Shown here: positions 54,556 to 64,000 of the stretch, piece by piece
Layout: each line of letters starts with the position of its first letter
How positions within the stretch are numbered: position 1 is the first letter of the stretch
NCBI RefSeq assembly: GCF_023898315.1
Contig: NC_064622.1
Location: 275,147,503 to 275,211,502 of the forward strand
Direction of reading: 5' to 3'
Length of the DNA: 64,000 nt
From: Schistocerca nitens
Lineage: Eukaryota; Arthropoda; Insecta; Orthoptera; Acrididae
Program-made: the position numbers and the translations under genes
Notes under the pieces: model-generated
The model's input: only the letters and a program-made list of their open reading frames with translations
What the model was told of the DNA's origin: nothing
Databases searched by the model: none

Positions 54556-55559
54556 CTGGCACAAAATATAAGCATTTATCTGCCCCGTTTCGGTGTAACT
54601 GTCATTAGTGTTGCCACCACACTATTACACAGAAAAGAAGATACACTGTGTCGTCTGTAGCTGTGAAACCAAACCACCGACTGTAGCTCCCTTCTTTCTG
54701 TTCGTAACCGCCGCATCTCAGTAATATACTGCCCTCCGCCGGCTGAGGTGACTATGGTGACTTGTGACGTAGTTTTTATGGCGTCAGCCATTTCATACGT
54801 CAAAAGTAAATCAAATTATCTTTTATACTACTTCAGATGACACTGAAGGCCAATTTTAAACAAGGTTTATGGATCGAAATAAATTTCTGGGAGACTCATA
54901 AATTGCTGGTTCTGTGCACATGGTAGTCACGTTTATGATTCATTGATTGAACTGGCTTATCATGGGAATAGAAGGGTCATAAACATACAAAAACTACAAT
55001 CACTACAAAAAGCTAAAATAACAACTGAACAAAACGTGACTGGTGTACACATCAAATGATTGCATTTGATTAGTAGTATACAAATCTGAAATTTTACGAA
55101 GATGAAGTACTTCCTAAGCTGTCTACGCATTATTACCGACGTTTTAATAAATTAATATTAGTACGTTAAAAAAGTTACTTGTATCGAGGTATTTCACGCC
55201 AAACATCGACTGAGAGACCTCTGTGACTTCAGGATGTTTTTTAAGGAAAGTGTCAAAAAGTTAGCTGAGCAGTGCTATCGTATCTGAAATACTTCTTCCG
55301 ATTAATATCACTTCAGTCAGTTCGACACATGCACACGCTTTGTTTAAGCAGTTCACATTTTAACACACTCGTTTCGGACGGATATGTTCCCATCTCCAAA
55401 GAATCAGCGTCTACAAAATAGGCAATACAGTACTGACATTAAAAATTTAAAAATTTTGAAGTCAGTGTATATGTTAAAACAGTCGCACTGACTTGTCTTT
55501 TTCTTACTTCATTAGCACTCCTCTTTAGCAGTCACCAATTTCTCGGCAAGCTCACTCTT
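54556..55559. other. No recognisable feature
   Basis: About 1 kb, AT-rich, with a 75-codon minus frame lacking motifs. Nothing identifiable. Confidence 0.4.
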
Positions 55560-55750
55560 GCTTCGAAGGAAGGAAGGTTAAAGATCATTAGAGACGGAGC
55601 ATAAGCTCGGAACGTTTCAAGGTTGCCCGGAGCGATTTAGGGGAACGACGGAAAACCTAGACAGGATGGCTGGTCGCGAATTTGAACCGTAGTCCTCCCG
55701 AATGCGGGTCCAGTGTGCTAACCACTGCGCTACCTAGCTCGGTGCGCTTG
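55560..55750 (-). mobile_element. SINE fragment type 4
   Basis: The reverse complement carries A box TAGCGCAGTGG within GAGCTAGGTAGCGCAGTGG, B-box-like GGTTCAAATTC, then CAGCCATCCTGTCTAGGTTT and CCCTAAATCGCTCC. These resemble a common insect tRNA-derived SINE. Ends are approximate. Confidence 0.7.
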
Positions 55751-56340
55751 TTTCAATCTGCAGAGCGTCCTCCATCGCTGACATGTGTGCTTGGACCAGA
55801 GGCAAAATTGTCCACCTCAAGTTGGGAACATTTCTTTGTGAAAAGCGTCGATTTAAATTGGAATGGCATTAACGAATAGTGTGAACACTTATCAAATAAT
55901 AGCCATTGTTGTCGTTCGAGATGTTCTTGTTATTAACAGCTTCGTATATTCCTTGATCTAGTTCTTAATTAATACAACTTTCTTTCTACAAATTACTCTA
56001 AAACAATGTAAATGAGAATGTACGCTAAAATACATACAAATCAGAGAGATGGAAGTTTTTTGTACGCGCAGTTACAGAAGACCCTCGGTAAACTTTCATA
56101 ATGATGAAAAAGGACCAAGCAAAATGGAACCTGGAGCCCAAAGGAAATTTTACGGTAATAGTCATAGTGGAAATAGTGTTTCCATCAACATTCTTCAGTG
56201 TGGTTGCAATACACACCAGTGCTGAGGTACGGTGGGGCAATTTGTCGAAGAAGCAGGCTGTTACAGGCAGTTGACAAGTGTTTCCGGTATTGTCCCAACA
56301 AGGGTGGAGAGTTTTTCGCATGGCCAGGCCATTCTACCTC

Positions 56341-56377
<37 letters not shown>

Positions 56378-57167
56378 TACATGTGCTATCGTCCGAAGAA
56401 TGAAGTACCTCGCGACGGAACATATGTAAAAACAGTCGCTGCCCGAAGCAACAACGATTGAGAGACGGTGGCGTGGACACACCCAGCAGATTCTCCATAC
56501 GCCACAGATTCTCCATACGCCACTGGATCAGCTCGCTTTCCTATGGCAAAGTGGATGGCCGCTCAGCTCAGTCAGCCATCGTCGATGCCGACAGCATCAT
56601 TTCTATAGCCAGCAGTACGACAGTTGTCTTAAGACAGATCTCTGCATAAAAGTTTATATTCAATTGTACTCTACGAGAAGAGACTAGGATTTTGTTCTGT
56701 ATCAAGTGATAAATTAACGTTCCGTGACAGTAATCAATGCTCGTGACATGGGTTGTAACAGAGTTAAGTGTTTCCTCTTGTTCTAGTTGTAATAAAGTAC
56801 ATATGCTATAGTGTCACCTCGGCCCCACCAGGAATAAACTAAGAATCCACCACTGTCCGGGCCAGTGCTATTTTCTCCGGCAAAACAGTAAATGCTGCCC
56901 TCTCACTTTCAAGAATATTATTTCACTTCCGTTCGATAAATGGCAAGCGGGTACGGAAAGATACTCGAACTGTTGCTTGTCTACAGGCACTTCCAGCGAC
57001 AGAACCATGAATTTTCATCTGCAGCCAGAGTTATAGAACGCAGGAGGTAACACAAGGTGTGGCTAAATGGATAGGAGACTGCAGTTATATGTAAAGAAAT
57101 TTTAATAACAATATTATAATTAAATGAAGTTTTATTGTTCCAGAAACCTTTTCAAGTCTCTATGATT
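55751..57167. other. No gene; poly(T) and a possible retroelement end
   Basis: Contains 34 consecutive T at 56343-56376. An imperfect tandem pair GATTCTCCATACGCCAC lies at about 56490-56523, and an AATAAA at about 56801-56806 is followed by a GTCACCTCGGCCCCACC stretch. This arrangement could be the end of an LTR, but no matching second copy or duplication is visible. Confidence 0.4.
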
Positions 57168-57169
57168 TA

Positions 57170-58569
57170 CACTATTGACCATTAAAATTGCTACACCACG
57201 AAGATGACGTGCTACAGACGCGAAATTTAACCGACAGGAAGAAGATGCTGTGATATGCAAATGGTTAGCTTTTCAGAGCATTCACACAAGGTTGGCGCCG
57301 ATGGTGACACCTAAAACGTGCTGACACGGGGAAAGTTTCCAACTGATTTCTCGTACACAAACAACAGTTGACCGGCATTGCCTGGTGAAACGTTGTTGTG
57401 ATGCCTCGTACGCGGAGAAATGCGTACCATCACGTTTCCGACTTTTATAAAGGTCGGATTGTAGCCTATCGCGATTGCGGTTTATCGTATCGCGACGTTG
57501 CTGCTCGCATTGGTCGAGATTCAATGACTGTTAGCAGAATACGGAATAGGTGGGTTCAGGAGGGTAATACGGAACGCCGTGCTGGATCTCAACGGCGTCG
57601 TATCACTAGCAGTCGAGATGACAGGTATCCTATCTGCATGGCCGTAATGGATCGTGCAGCCACGTCTCGATCCCTGAGTCAACAAATGGGGACGTTTGCA
57701 AGACAACAATCATCTACACGAACAGTTCGACGACGTTTGCAGCAGCATGGACTATCAGATCGGAGACCACGGCTACGATTACCCCTGACGATGCATCACA
57801 GACAGGAACGCCTGCGATGGTGTACTCAACGACGAACCTGGCTGCACGAATGGCAAAACATTTTTTCGGATGAATCCAGGTTCTGTTTACAGTATCGTGA
57901 TGGTCGCATCCATGTTTGGCGACATCGTGGTGAACGCACATTGGAAGCGTGTATTCGTCATCGCCATACTGGCGTATCACCCGGCGTGTTGGTATGGTGT
58001 GCCACTGGTTACACGTCTCGGTCACCTCTTGTTCACATTGACGGCACTTTGAACAGTGGACGTTACATTTCAGATGTATTACGACCCGTGGCTCTACCCT
58101 TCATTCGATCCCTGCGAAACCCTACATTTCAGCAGGATAATGCACGACCGCATGTTGCAGGTCCTGTACGGGCCTTTGTGGATACAGAAAATGTTCGACT
58201 GCTGCCCTGGCAAGCACATTCTCCAGATCTCTCACCAATTGAAAAATCTGGTGAATGGTGGCCGAGCAAGTGGCTCGTCACAATACGCCAGTCACTACTC
58301 TTGATCAACTGTGGTATCGTATTAAAGCTGCATGGGCAGCTGTACCTGTACACGCCATCCAAGCTCTGTTTGACGCAATGCCCAGGCGTATCAAGGCCGT
58401 TATTACTACCAGAGGTGGTTGTTCCGGGTACTGATTTCTCAGGATCTATGCACCCAAATTGCGTGAAAATGTAATCACATATCATTTCTAGTATAATGTA
58501 TTTGTGCAATGAATACCCGTTTACCATCTGCATTTCTTCTTGGTGTAGCAATTTTAATGGCCAGTAGTG
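57170..58569 (+). mobile_element. Tc1 transposon, second copy of the 23.8-kb family
   Basis: The left end CACTATTGACCATTAAAATT and the reversed right end CACTACTGGCCATTAAAATT continue GCTACACCA. TA lies at 57168-57169 and 58570-58571. Length 1,400 bp. About 90% similar by eye to 23843-25220 in inverted orientation. Confidence 0.95.
57401..58474 (+). pseudogene. Tc1 transposase, open to the third catalytic block
   Basis: The start MPRTRRNAYHHVSDF at 57401 is preceded directly by another ATG at 57398. Helix-turn-helix: GLSYRDVAARIGRDSMTVSR, then a second DNA-binding region with RSLSQQMGTFA. Catalytic blocks: NIFSDESRFCLQYRDGRIHV (first Asp; one residue shorter than the 24-kb copy), PTFQQDNARPHVAGPVRAFV (second) and HSPDLSPIE (third). 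After SPIEK a one-base deletion (a run of A followed by TCTGG where the other copy has an extra base) shifts the frame, so the last 80 or so residues are wrong. It has no stop before that point. Confidence 0.94.
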
Positions 58570-58571
58570 TA

Positions 58572-59186
58572 AATATGCAGACTGAAGTGACGAATGAAAA
58601 TTTATACCAAGGCCGGGCTTTGACACAGGTCTCCCTCTCACTAGGCAGACCCGCTAATCACTACACCACAGTGGCTTTCCACAACTACGTGGACCACCCT
58701 GGCACGACTCCCTCGTCAGTTAAATTTTACGTTTATGCCTCAACCCACCTGGCATTCCCCCTGAACTCGAAAATCACTGCAAAGGCTCTCCAACTGTATT
58801 GGAATAGCACCTGAGCATCAGACGAAACGAGGGATCCTACGTGATACGGCACATGAAACTGTATAGCTCCCGCTTTGATCAACGCATCCAGGCCTGGGTT
58901 TCAGGCAGCATATCTTGTTTCGTCCGATACGGAGGAGCTGTTCCAATACAACTGGAAACCCTCTGCAGTGCTGTTCGTGTTTAGGGGGAATGCCAAGTGG
59001 GCTGAGGCGTGAACGGGAATGGGAATTTGGATGGAGCAGGGAGCCGCGCGGTGACAGTCCGCGCAGTTGTGCAAGGCCACTGTGTCAGCGTGGCGTAGTG
59101 GGACGCGCATCTGGCTAATGAGCAGGAGGTCTGGGTTTGGATCCTAGCCTTGGTACAAATTTTCATTCGTCTTTTTATTTTGCATA
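58572..59186. mobile_element. Fold-back element with tRNA-like arms
   Basis: The left arm (58572 to about 58835) and right arm (about 58915-59186) are inverted copies over roughly 250 bp: GACGAATGAAAATTTATACC against its complement near 59155, CTGGCATTCCCCCTGAAC against CTTGGCATTCCCCCTAAAC. The right arm carries an A-box-like TGGCGTAGTGG and a B-box-like GGTTTGGATCC spaced as in a tRNA gene; the left arm has a mutated equivalent. It fills the space between two TA-flanked transposons exactly. Confidence 0.75.
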
Positions 59187-59329
59187 TACACGGTCATTTT
59201 TTCCGCCGTGTACAAACTCTAGGATGAGAGGATACGGAACCAAAATGATCTAGTGAACTTATGTCAGGAAATGCATGGTTTCCATGCTAGATACCATTTA
59301 TTCAATCATTCAATGTTACAGAGGCTGCG

Positions 59330-60760
59330 GTCTAATACGCACTGTATCATGTAGCAACAGTTACAGTATGTGCTGAAAATGTTTTCCATGTGCCTCGACC
59401 CATGCATGTACGCGCCATAGCAAGTTATGTGTCACAAGTTCACATCACCCAGGCTGCATCCGAACAGTCTCAAATGCAGCAAGGAATACGCTGCTCCAGT
59501 GTTTCCTCATCGAAAATGGGGTCTGCATACACGATACTTTTAAGATGGCACCATAGCCAGAAATCGCAGGGGTTGAGATCCGGTGAACGAGCAGGCCTTG
59601 CAACTGAACTCCTTCGTCCGATCCATCGACCAGGGAAGACACGATTGAGATGCGTCCGGACGTTAACGGCGAATTGGTCTCGAGCGCCATCATTTATCAG
59701 CCGTCCACCCCGATAGCTGAATGGCAGTGTGACGGACTGCCGTCCTAAGGGGCCCGGGTTCGATTCCCTGCTGGGTCGGTTATTTTCTCCGCTCAGGGAC
59801 TGGGTGTTGTGTTGTCTTCATCATCATTTCGTCCCCATCCGGCGCGCAGGTCGCCCAATGTGGCGTCGGATGTAATAAGACCTGCACCAAGGCGGTCGGA
59901 CCCGCCCCGTAAGGGGCCTCCCGGCCAATGACGCCAAACGCTCATTTCCATTTCCATTTAGCAGCCACATAGCCCTTCGAATCATCAGCGGCACCTCTTA
60001 CAACAGGGGAGGCAAAGTCACCCTCAAGAATCGCCGATAGTTCCGTCCTCTTAGGCCACGTGGAAGGACGACTGGCCTCAAAATGCGGTCGCCAATTAAC
60101 CCGGCCCACCCATTCTGGCTGCACCGACACTGAGGATTCGCTGTCACCACACCATGGGGGTTTTGCATAATATCCCACAGATGACTGTTATGAAAGTTGA
60201 AGATACCACTCCGTGTAACGGTGACGTCATCTACAAATAGAATGAATAACACAAATCCCTGAATCGTGGTTGCCTGGTGAAGAAAACAATGACGAAACGG
60301 CTCCCGAAGTCGAAAGTCTGTCCCTAGTAAACCCTGCACACGCTGTAAGTCATAAGGGCAGTAATAGGTGTCATTGACAATGTTCCATACGGTCGTCTGG
60401 CTTACCCTGAACTGGCGGACGAACTGCCTGGTACTGACACGGCGGTCGCCTTCCGCAGTGTTAATCACATTTTGCTCCAAGTCTGGTGTCTGAAAATTTC
60501 GGGTACGTCCTCCATGACTTCCTGCTTCCTGAAACGACCCCTTCTTAGCCAAACGGCGAAATGCTGTTGCAAACACTGAATGCTGGGTAGTTGTCGGCGG
60601 GGATGGGCCTCCTGATACAATCTTGCTGCATGCTGCCGTTTGCCATTTGCCTTTCCTTAGATACACACCCTGTCGGCAAGTTCTCCATTAGAATACAGAA
60701 CCATTGTGTACAACGCTGTATCACATCCACTACAACGTGAGTCAGCAAGAGAAGTGAATC
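59330..60760 (-). pseudogene. Transposase, frameshifted and SINE-split
   Basis: The N-terminal part is in two frames near 60560-60760 (RLYQEAHPRR-type reading, then FATAFRRLAKKGSFQEAGSH). The helix-turn-helix ends VSQTTVWNIVNDTYYCPYDL. The first catalytic block is altered: LFVDDVTVTRSGIFNFHNSH. It continues GDRILRPVVLPRGLRGRNYR to about 60000. Beyond the SINE the C-terminal part (59690-59330) is badly broken, with a PDLNPCDF-type third block near 59550-59580. Confidence 0.75.
59703..59954 (+). mobile_element. SINE type 3, full-length
   Basis: Begins CGTCCACCCCGATAGCTGAA with A box TAGCTGAATGG and B box GGTTCGATTCC. The body has CTCCGCTCAGGGACTGGGTG and CCTGCACCAAGGCGGTCGGA, and it ends CGCTCATTTCCATTTCCATT. 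The duplication is CATTTATCAGCC (59691-59702) against CATTTAGCAGCC (59955-59966), one mismatch. Confidence 0.92.
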
Positions 60761-60838
60761 GGACACAACATTACCAATTATTATGGCAGGAGGTAGCACT
60801 AGGGCATGACGTATCAGGAACAGCACCACCCTCTATGA

Positions 60839-61019
60839 CGCTCTGAGCACTATGGGACTTAACATCTGAGGTCATCAGTCCCCTAGAACCTAGAACTACT
60901 TAAACCCAACTAAGAACATCACACACATCCATGCCCAAGGCAGGATTCGAACCTGCGACCGTTGCAGTCGCGCGGTTGCGGACTGAAGCGCCTAGAACCG
61001 CTCGGCCACCGCGGCCGGA
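60839..61019 (-). mobile_element. SINE type 1, reverse orientation
   Basis: The reverse complement begins CCGGCCGCGGTGGCCGAGCG and has B box GGTTCGAATCC, with the last part of the body missing. The probable duplication is CCTCTATGA (60830-60838) against CCCCTATGA (61020-61028). Confidence 0.9.
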
Positions 61020-61228
61020 CCCCTATGAGGAAACCATACATACTGTAGCTGTGGCTCTACAGTACAGCGTGTATTAGACCGCAGTGTCTGTAACAGTATG
61101 ATTGAGAAAATGTTCTCTAGCATGGAAACCACGCATTTCCGGGCATAAGTTTTTTGGACCTTTTTTTCCCGTATCCTCTCATCGATCAATCCCTAGAGTT
61201 TGTACACGGAAGAAAAAATGGCCCTATA

Positions 61229-62400
61229 TATGTCATAAATATTATAATTAATGTTCATGTGGAACAATATAAGTATACAGTATTGCCATTGACATTGCTA
61301 CACTAATTCAAAGGTGCAGGAAGGGAATGGATGGCTTCAGCGTAGAAACTCCTGGGTTGCTGACGGATTCAGTGCCATAAAGCACCTCCTCGTGGATTTT
61401 GGGAATTCCTTATCGACACTTCAATGACAGTGGCATGTATGGTGATCCGACAATTCGTCCGTGTGAGTGATAGAGAACCATATTTGTATTCTACGTAGTG
61501 AACCTTCTAAACACTTTTTAAGCTTCATCATGGTAGTGGATTGGCAGTAGTGAGTAATGATTGTATTTTAGACGTTTTAAACATTTTTATACTTCATCAT
61601 GTGTGTTTCGGTGTTGGTGGGTAGCACCTTGTTAGTTGTCTTTTTATTAAGGTCATTGTACACATTACGTTTCACTTCCCATAACTCTAATCGTAGTTGC
61701 ATCACATCTATAAAACTGATAGACTTCTCACTTATTGGTCCTCCACAATAAAATATTAATATAAAAATTTCGTTGTTATTTCAAACTATGTTAATGAACT
61801 CATTGAGTAATTCTACCAAAGAGTTGCAAATGCCTGATACGAAGAGAGAAATCGACGGGAAGTGCACTTCGAGGATATACAGCAAATTTCTGTATGAATC
61901 AATGGTAGCCAGAATCGAAGGGTGATCGACAAGACGGTTGTAACCTAATACAGACTTTCACACTCTGTGGTCATAACAACTCTTGGACCAGTTGCTTTTG
62001 AGATATTTTCTAGATTGTGTTTCAACATTCTGGAAAAGGTCAGCATCCGTTTACGAGATAGTTTCTGAAGCAGTTCGCTAACTTTAAGAAAGAAAAAAAA
62101 GGAACACTGCATCTTCCATGCCCGATTTCTATTTTTCCTCTTAACCTGTTTTCTTATTGAATGCAAGAGCAGTAGAGTCACGCTCACTTCCACTAGACTC
62201 GCTTTCATCTATTTCGCGGCAGTGCGGCTGTACACATCTGAACCGGAATGTATGGCTAGCAGTGGTTGGAAATGTCGCCTACTATATGGCTACAATTAGT
62301 GTGCCCAGAAGTGCCGCCGGGCTATATTGTCGGCAATATGTAATTTCTGTGGCCTTCTAAACCCTCTTTAACAAGCTACACTTCGGACACGCCTAACTGT
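61229..62400. other. No recognisable feature
   Basis: About 1.2 kb of AT-rich DNA; short frames (67-87 codons) overlap on both strands without motifs. Words such as CACTTTTTAAGCTTCATCAT near 61510 and ACATTTTTATACTTCATCAT near 61584 recur, hinting at a small old duplication. Confidence 0.4.
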
Positions 62401-62404
62401 ACTG

Positions 62405-62640
62405 AGGGGGCGCTGTGGTTGGGAGTGGACTCCCGTTAAGATGGATAGTAGTTCAGATCCTTACAGGGGCATCTAGATCCAGATTCAGGTATCATTACTC
62501 ACGTAAGGCCAATGCTGGGAAACTCCTCTAACAAGGACGTGGCTCATTTGTTGCTCCATCCTGTCCAATTCGAGATCGCCTCTAATGACCGCGTAGTCGA
62601 TGGCACTTTAAACTCGAAATTTATTTCTCCGTCTCTAACC
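62405..62640 (+). mobile_element. SINE, degenerate (type 4-like)
   Basis: GGGGGCGCTGTGGTTGGGAG, a B-box-like AGTTCAGATCC, and a 3' part CTCCATCCTGTCCAATTCGA, TCTAATGACC and GGCACTTTAAACTC resemble the body of common arthropod tRNA SINEs. Ends are approximate and no duplication was seen. Confidence 0.55.
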
Positions 62641-62829
62641 ACAAGGTGATACAAAGTAAACTATATGAGATTACGTGACTTCAGTAAGGGGCTGTTTCAC
62701 TATCACGTACTTGGATGTTGGTTCGTCTTAAAATAAAATAAACGGCTCGGCCTCTTCATCCTGCATTAGATGCGCGCCGACTGACCGACCATTCCTTCAT
62801 CCTATATCCGAGGTGTCTTTTCTAAGGTG

Positions 62830-63116
62830 CATTGCCCGCCGCTAGTGGTCTGGCGGTAGTGTTCTCGCTTCCCGAGCACGGGGTCCCGGGTTCGATTCCC
62901 GTCGGAGTGTCGGGGTCAGGGATGTTTTCCTGCCTAAAGATGACTGGATGTCGTTGTTGTGGTCTTCATCATTCATACCCATTACCGTCGGGGGAAGGCA
63001 ATGGCAAACCACCTCCGCAAGGACCTTGCCTAGTGCAGCAGTGCGGGTCTCCCGCATCGTCCCCAACGCTCCTCGGAGTATGGGACCCCATCATCACTGT
63101 AAGCAGCATTACGTGA
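62830..63116 (+). mobile_element. SINE type 5 (tRNA-Gly-like head)
   Basis: The head TGGTCTGGCGGTAGTGTTCT ... GGTTCGATTCCCGTCGG has A and B boxes. The putative anticodon loop (CTTCCCGAG) would read CCC, as in tRNA-Gly. The body includes GGGGAAGGCAATGGCAAACC and ACCTCCGCAAGGACCTTGCC, which I associate with insect SINEs. The run-on past the tRNA part and the lack of an acceptor-stem match argue against a real tRNA gene. Confidence 0.75.
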
Positions 63117-63119
63117 GAA

Positions 63120-63828
63120 CTGGTCAACAAATTGCTTCCTCTTTAATTTCGGCTTTCGGAAGCAGAGCCACTACTTCTTCTTCCAGTAGTTCCTCGTTTA
63201 TCCTTCTGGAACCAGACCCAACTTCTCCACGTTGCAATCAAACAAACTGCCACCACAGCAAAGTAGGACGATATCTCTAAAAATTAAAATGATAACATTA
63301 GTATAATGGGCAGAAGATAACACGAAAATACATTACTTATTAAAGTACATTACTTTCTTAGAACGCAAAGACACGTAATTCAACGAAACTATCGTTGGGA
63401 ATATAATCACGACTTGATTTCTTACATGTAGGATTTACAAAAGAAAAGAACAGGAGCATGTAAACGCAAACTGCTGTTTATAACTAAAGAGTTCACGAAT
63501 ACAGATATAGATTTCTACAGGAACGATATCTCTGGGAAAATATTTCAGTCAGGTCCTACCGCACGAGCTTCGAAACGTAATGTCAGCTACAACGCAAAGA
63601 GGGAAACCAATGGTTCAAGACAGTATAGTGACGGAGAGCGTCAGAGAAAAGTAACGTTACAGCTCGCCGTGCCGCTGAATGGTAGCGATAAAGAAAATTG
63701 TGACTGCAAAGGACACTACCGTCTGTAGAAGGAAATTTAGGATCTGACGTCCTGTCGACATGGAGATAATAATCCTATTGCATCAGGCTGGGGAATTTAA
63801 CCGGCTATGGTCTTGTAAAAGGCACCAT
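63120..63828. other. No recognisable feature
   Basis: AT-rich spacer with only short frames. Confidence 0.4.
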
Positions 63829-63970
63829 CGTGGCATTCATCTACAGTGATTTCGAAGAAACTACAGAATATCGTAGCTGCAGATATTGCAAGGACACATC
63901 GCGGCATTCGTTTGCAGTGATTTTGAAGAAATGACTGAATAACGTAGCTGCAGATGTTGAACGTGCACTT
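63829..63970. repeat. Two-copy 71-bp tandem repeat
   Basis: CG(T/C)GGCATTC...AGCTGCAGAT(A/G)TTG occurs at 63829-63899 and 63900-63970 with about eight differences. No coding meaning is apparent. Confidence 0.85.
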
Positions 63971-64000
63971 AAGCAATAAATAGTTCCTGAAAGGCTTGAG

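Larger units (their letters stand above)
59189..61226 (-). mobile_element. Tc1/mariner-superfamily element with ~150-bp terminal repeats
   Basis: Left and reversed right ends align: GTCATTTTTTCC / GCCATTTTTTCTTCC, then CCGTGTACAAACTCTAGG, GAGAGGATACGG, GTGGTTTCCATGCTAG. TA is at 59187-59188 and 61227-61228 (the right edge is uncertain by 1-2 bp). Two SINEs (59703-59954, 60839-61019) are nested inside. Confidence 0.82.

Noticed and set aside
56185..56516. Frames with poly-Lys or poly-Phe
   Set aside because: Produced by the 34-base T run at 56343-56376.
62842..63280. Frames of 74-110 codons near the right edge
   Set aside because: They are readings through a tRNA-headed SINE.

Overview
The window looks like intergenic DNA from a large arthropod genome, most likely a grasshopper or locust (Acrididae, Schistocerca-like). 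The basis is tRNA-headed SINEs sharing a TTAGGTTTAAGTAGTTCTAAG-type body, LINE 3' ends with (TAGATG)n or (CAA)n tails, and very many Tc1/mariner-type DNA transposons at many stages of decay. The species is inferred from memory of these repeats, not from a search. I found no host protein-coding gene, rRNA, true tRNA gene or CRISPR array that I can support. Almost every recognisable reading frame is a transposase or reverse transcriptase, and nearly all carry stops, frameshifts or deletions.

Layout. 0-5.4 kb: LINE fragments and two mariners, one of them inside a LINE. 6-6.8 kb: a fold-back element with a second inverted-repeat element inside it. 7.0-10.7 kb: a Tc1/mariner-superfamily element with terminal repeats of about 320 bp, whose left terminal repeat carries a LINE with a 520-codon open reverse transcriptase frame and whose transposase is split by a SINE. 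10.7-12.6 kb: two Tc1 relics, one apparently inside the other. 13.2-13.9 kb: a MITE. 15.4-17.4 kb: SINEs and a transposon with a nearly continuous transposase. 18 kb: a GAC/GAT microsatellite. 19.9-22.3 kb: a decayed hAT transposase with a visible TATA/initiator promoter. 23.8-25.2 kb: a Tc1. 25.7-27.0 kb: a deleted mariner holding a piggyBac-like MITE. 27.4-35.0 kb: Tc1 copies holding a fold-back element with tRNA-like arms, a SINE, and a 3.8-kb TG...CA insertion with a 4-bp duplication, itself holding a mariner and a degenerate tandem array of GGGCCTTCAGCC motifs. 35.2-36.7 kb: a very large palindrome with a CT/CA apex. 37.7-39.6 kb: a mariner holding a SINE and a nearly perfect hairpin. 40-48 kb: LINE fragments, MITEs and two more disrupted transposons. 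48.9-54.6 kb: SINEs, LINE relics, an inverted Tc1 chimera and another transposon. 57.2-61.2 kb: a Tc1, a tRNA-armed fold-back element and a third transposon placed end to end. 62.4-64 kb: two further SINEs and a short tandem duplication.

The useful biology is the nesting. Exact target-site duplications (TA for Tc1/mariner, TTAA for piggyBac, 7-14 bp for LINE/SINE) give the relative order of many insertions. The features least explained by standard families are the long inverted repeats (27.6, 35.2, 39.1 and 58.6 kb) and the 3.8-kb insertion with internal tandem repeats. Nothing here shows a new defence, metabolic or regulatory system.
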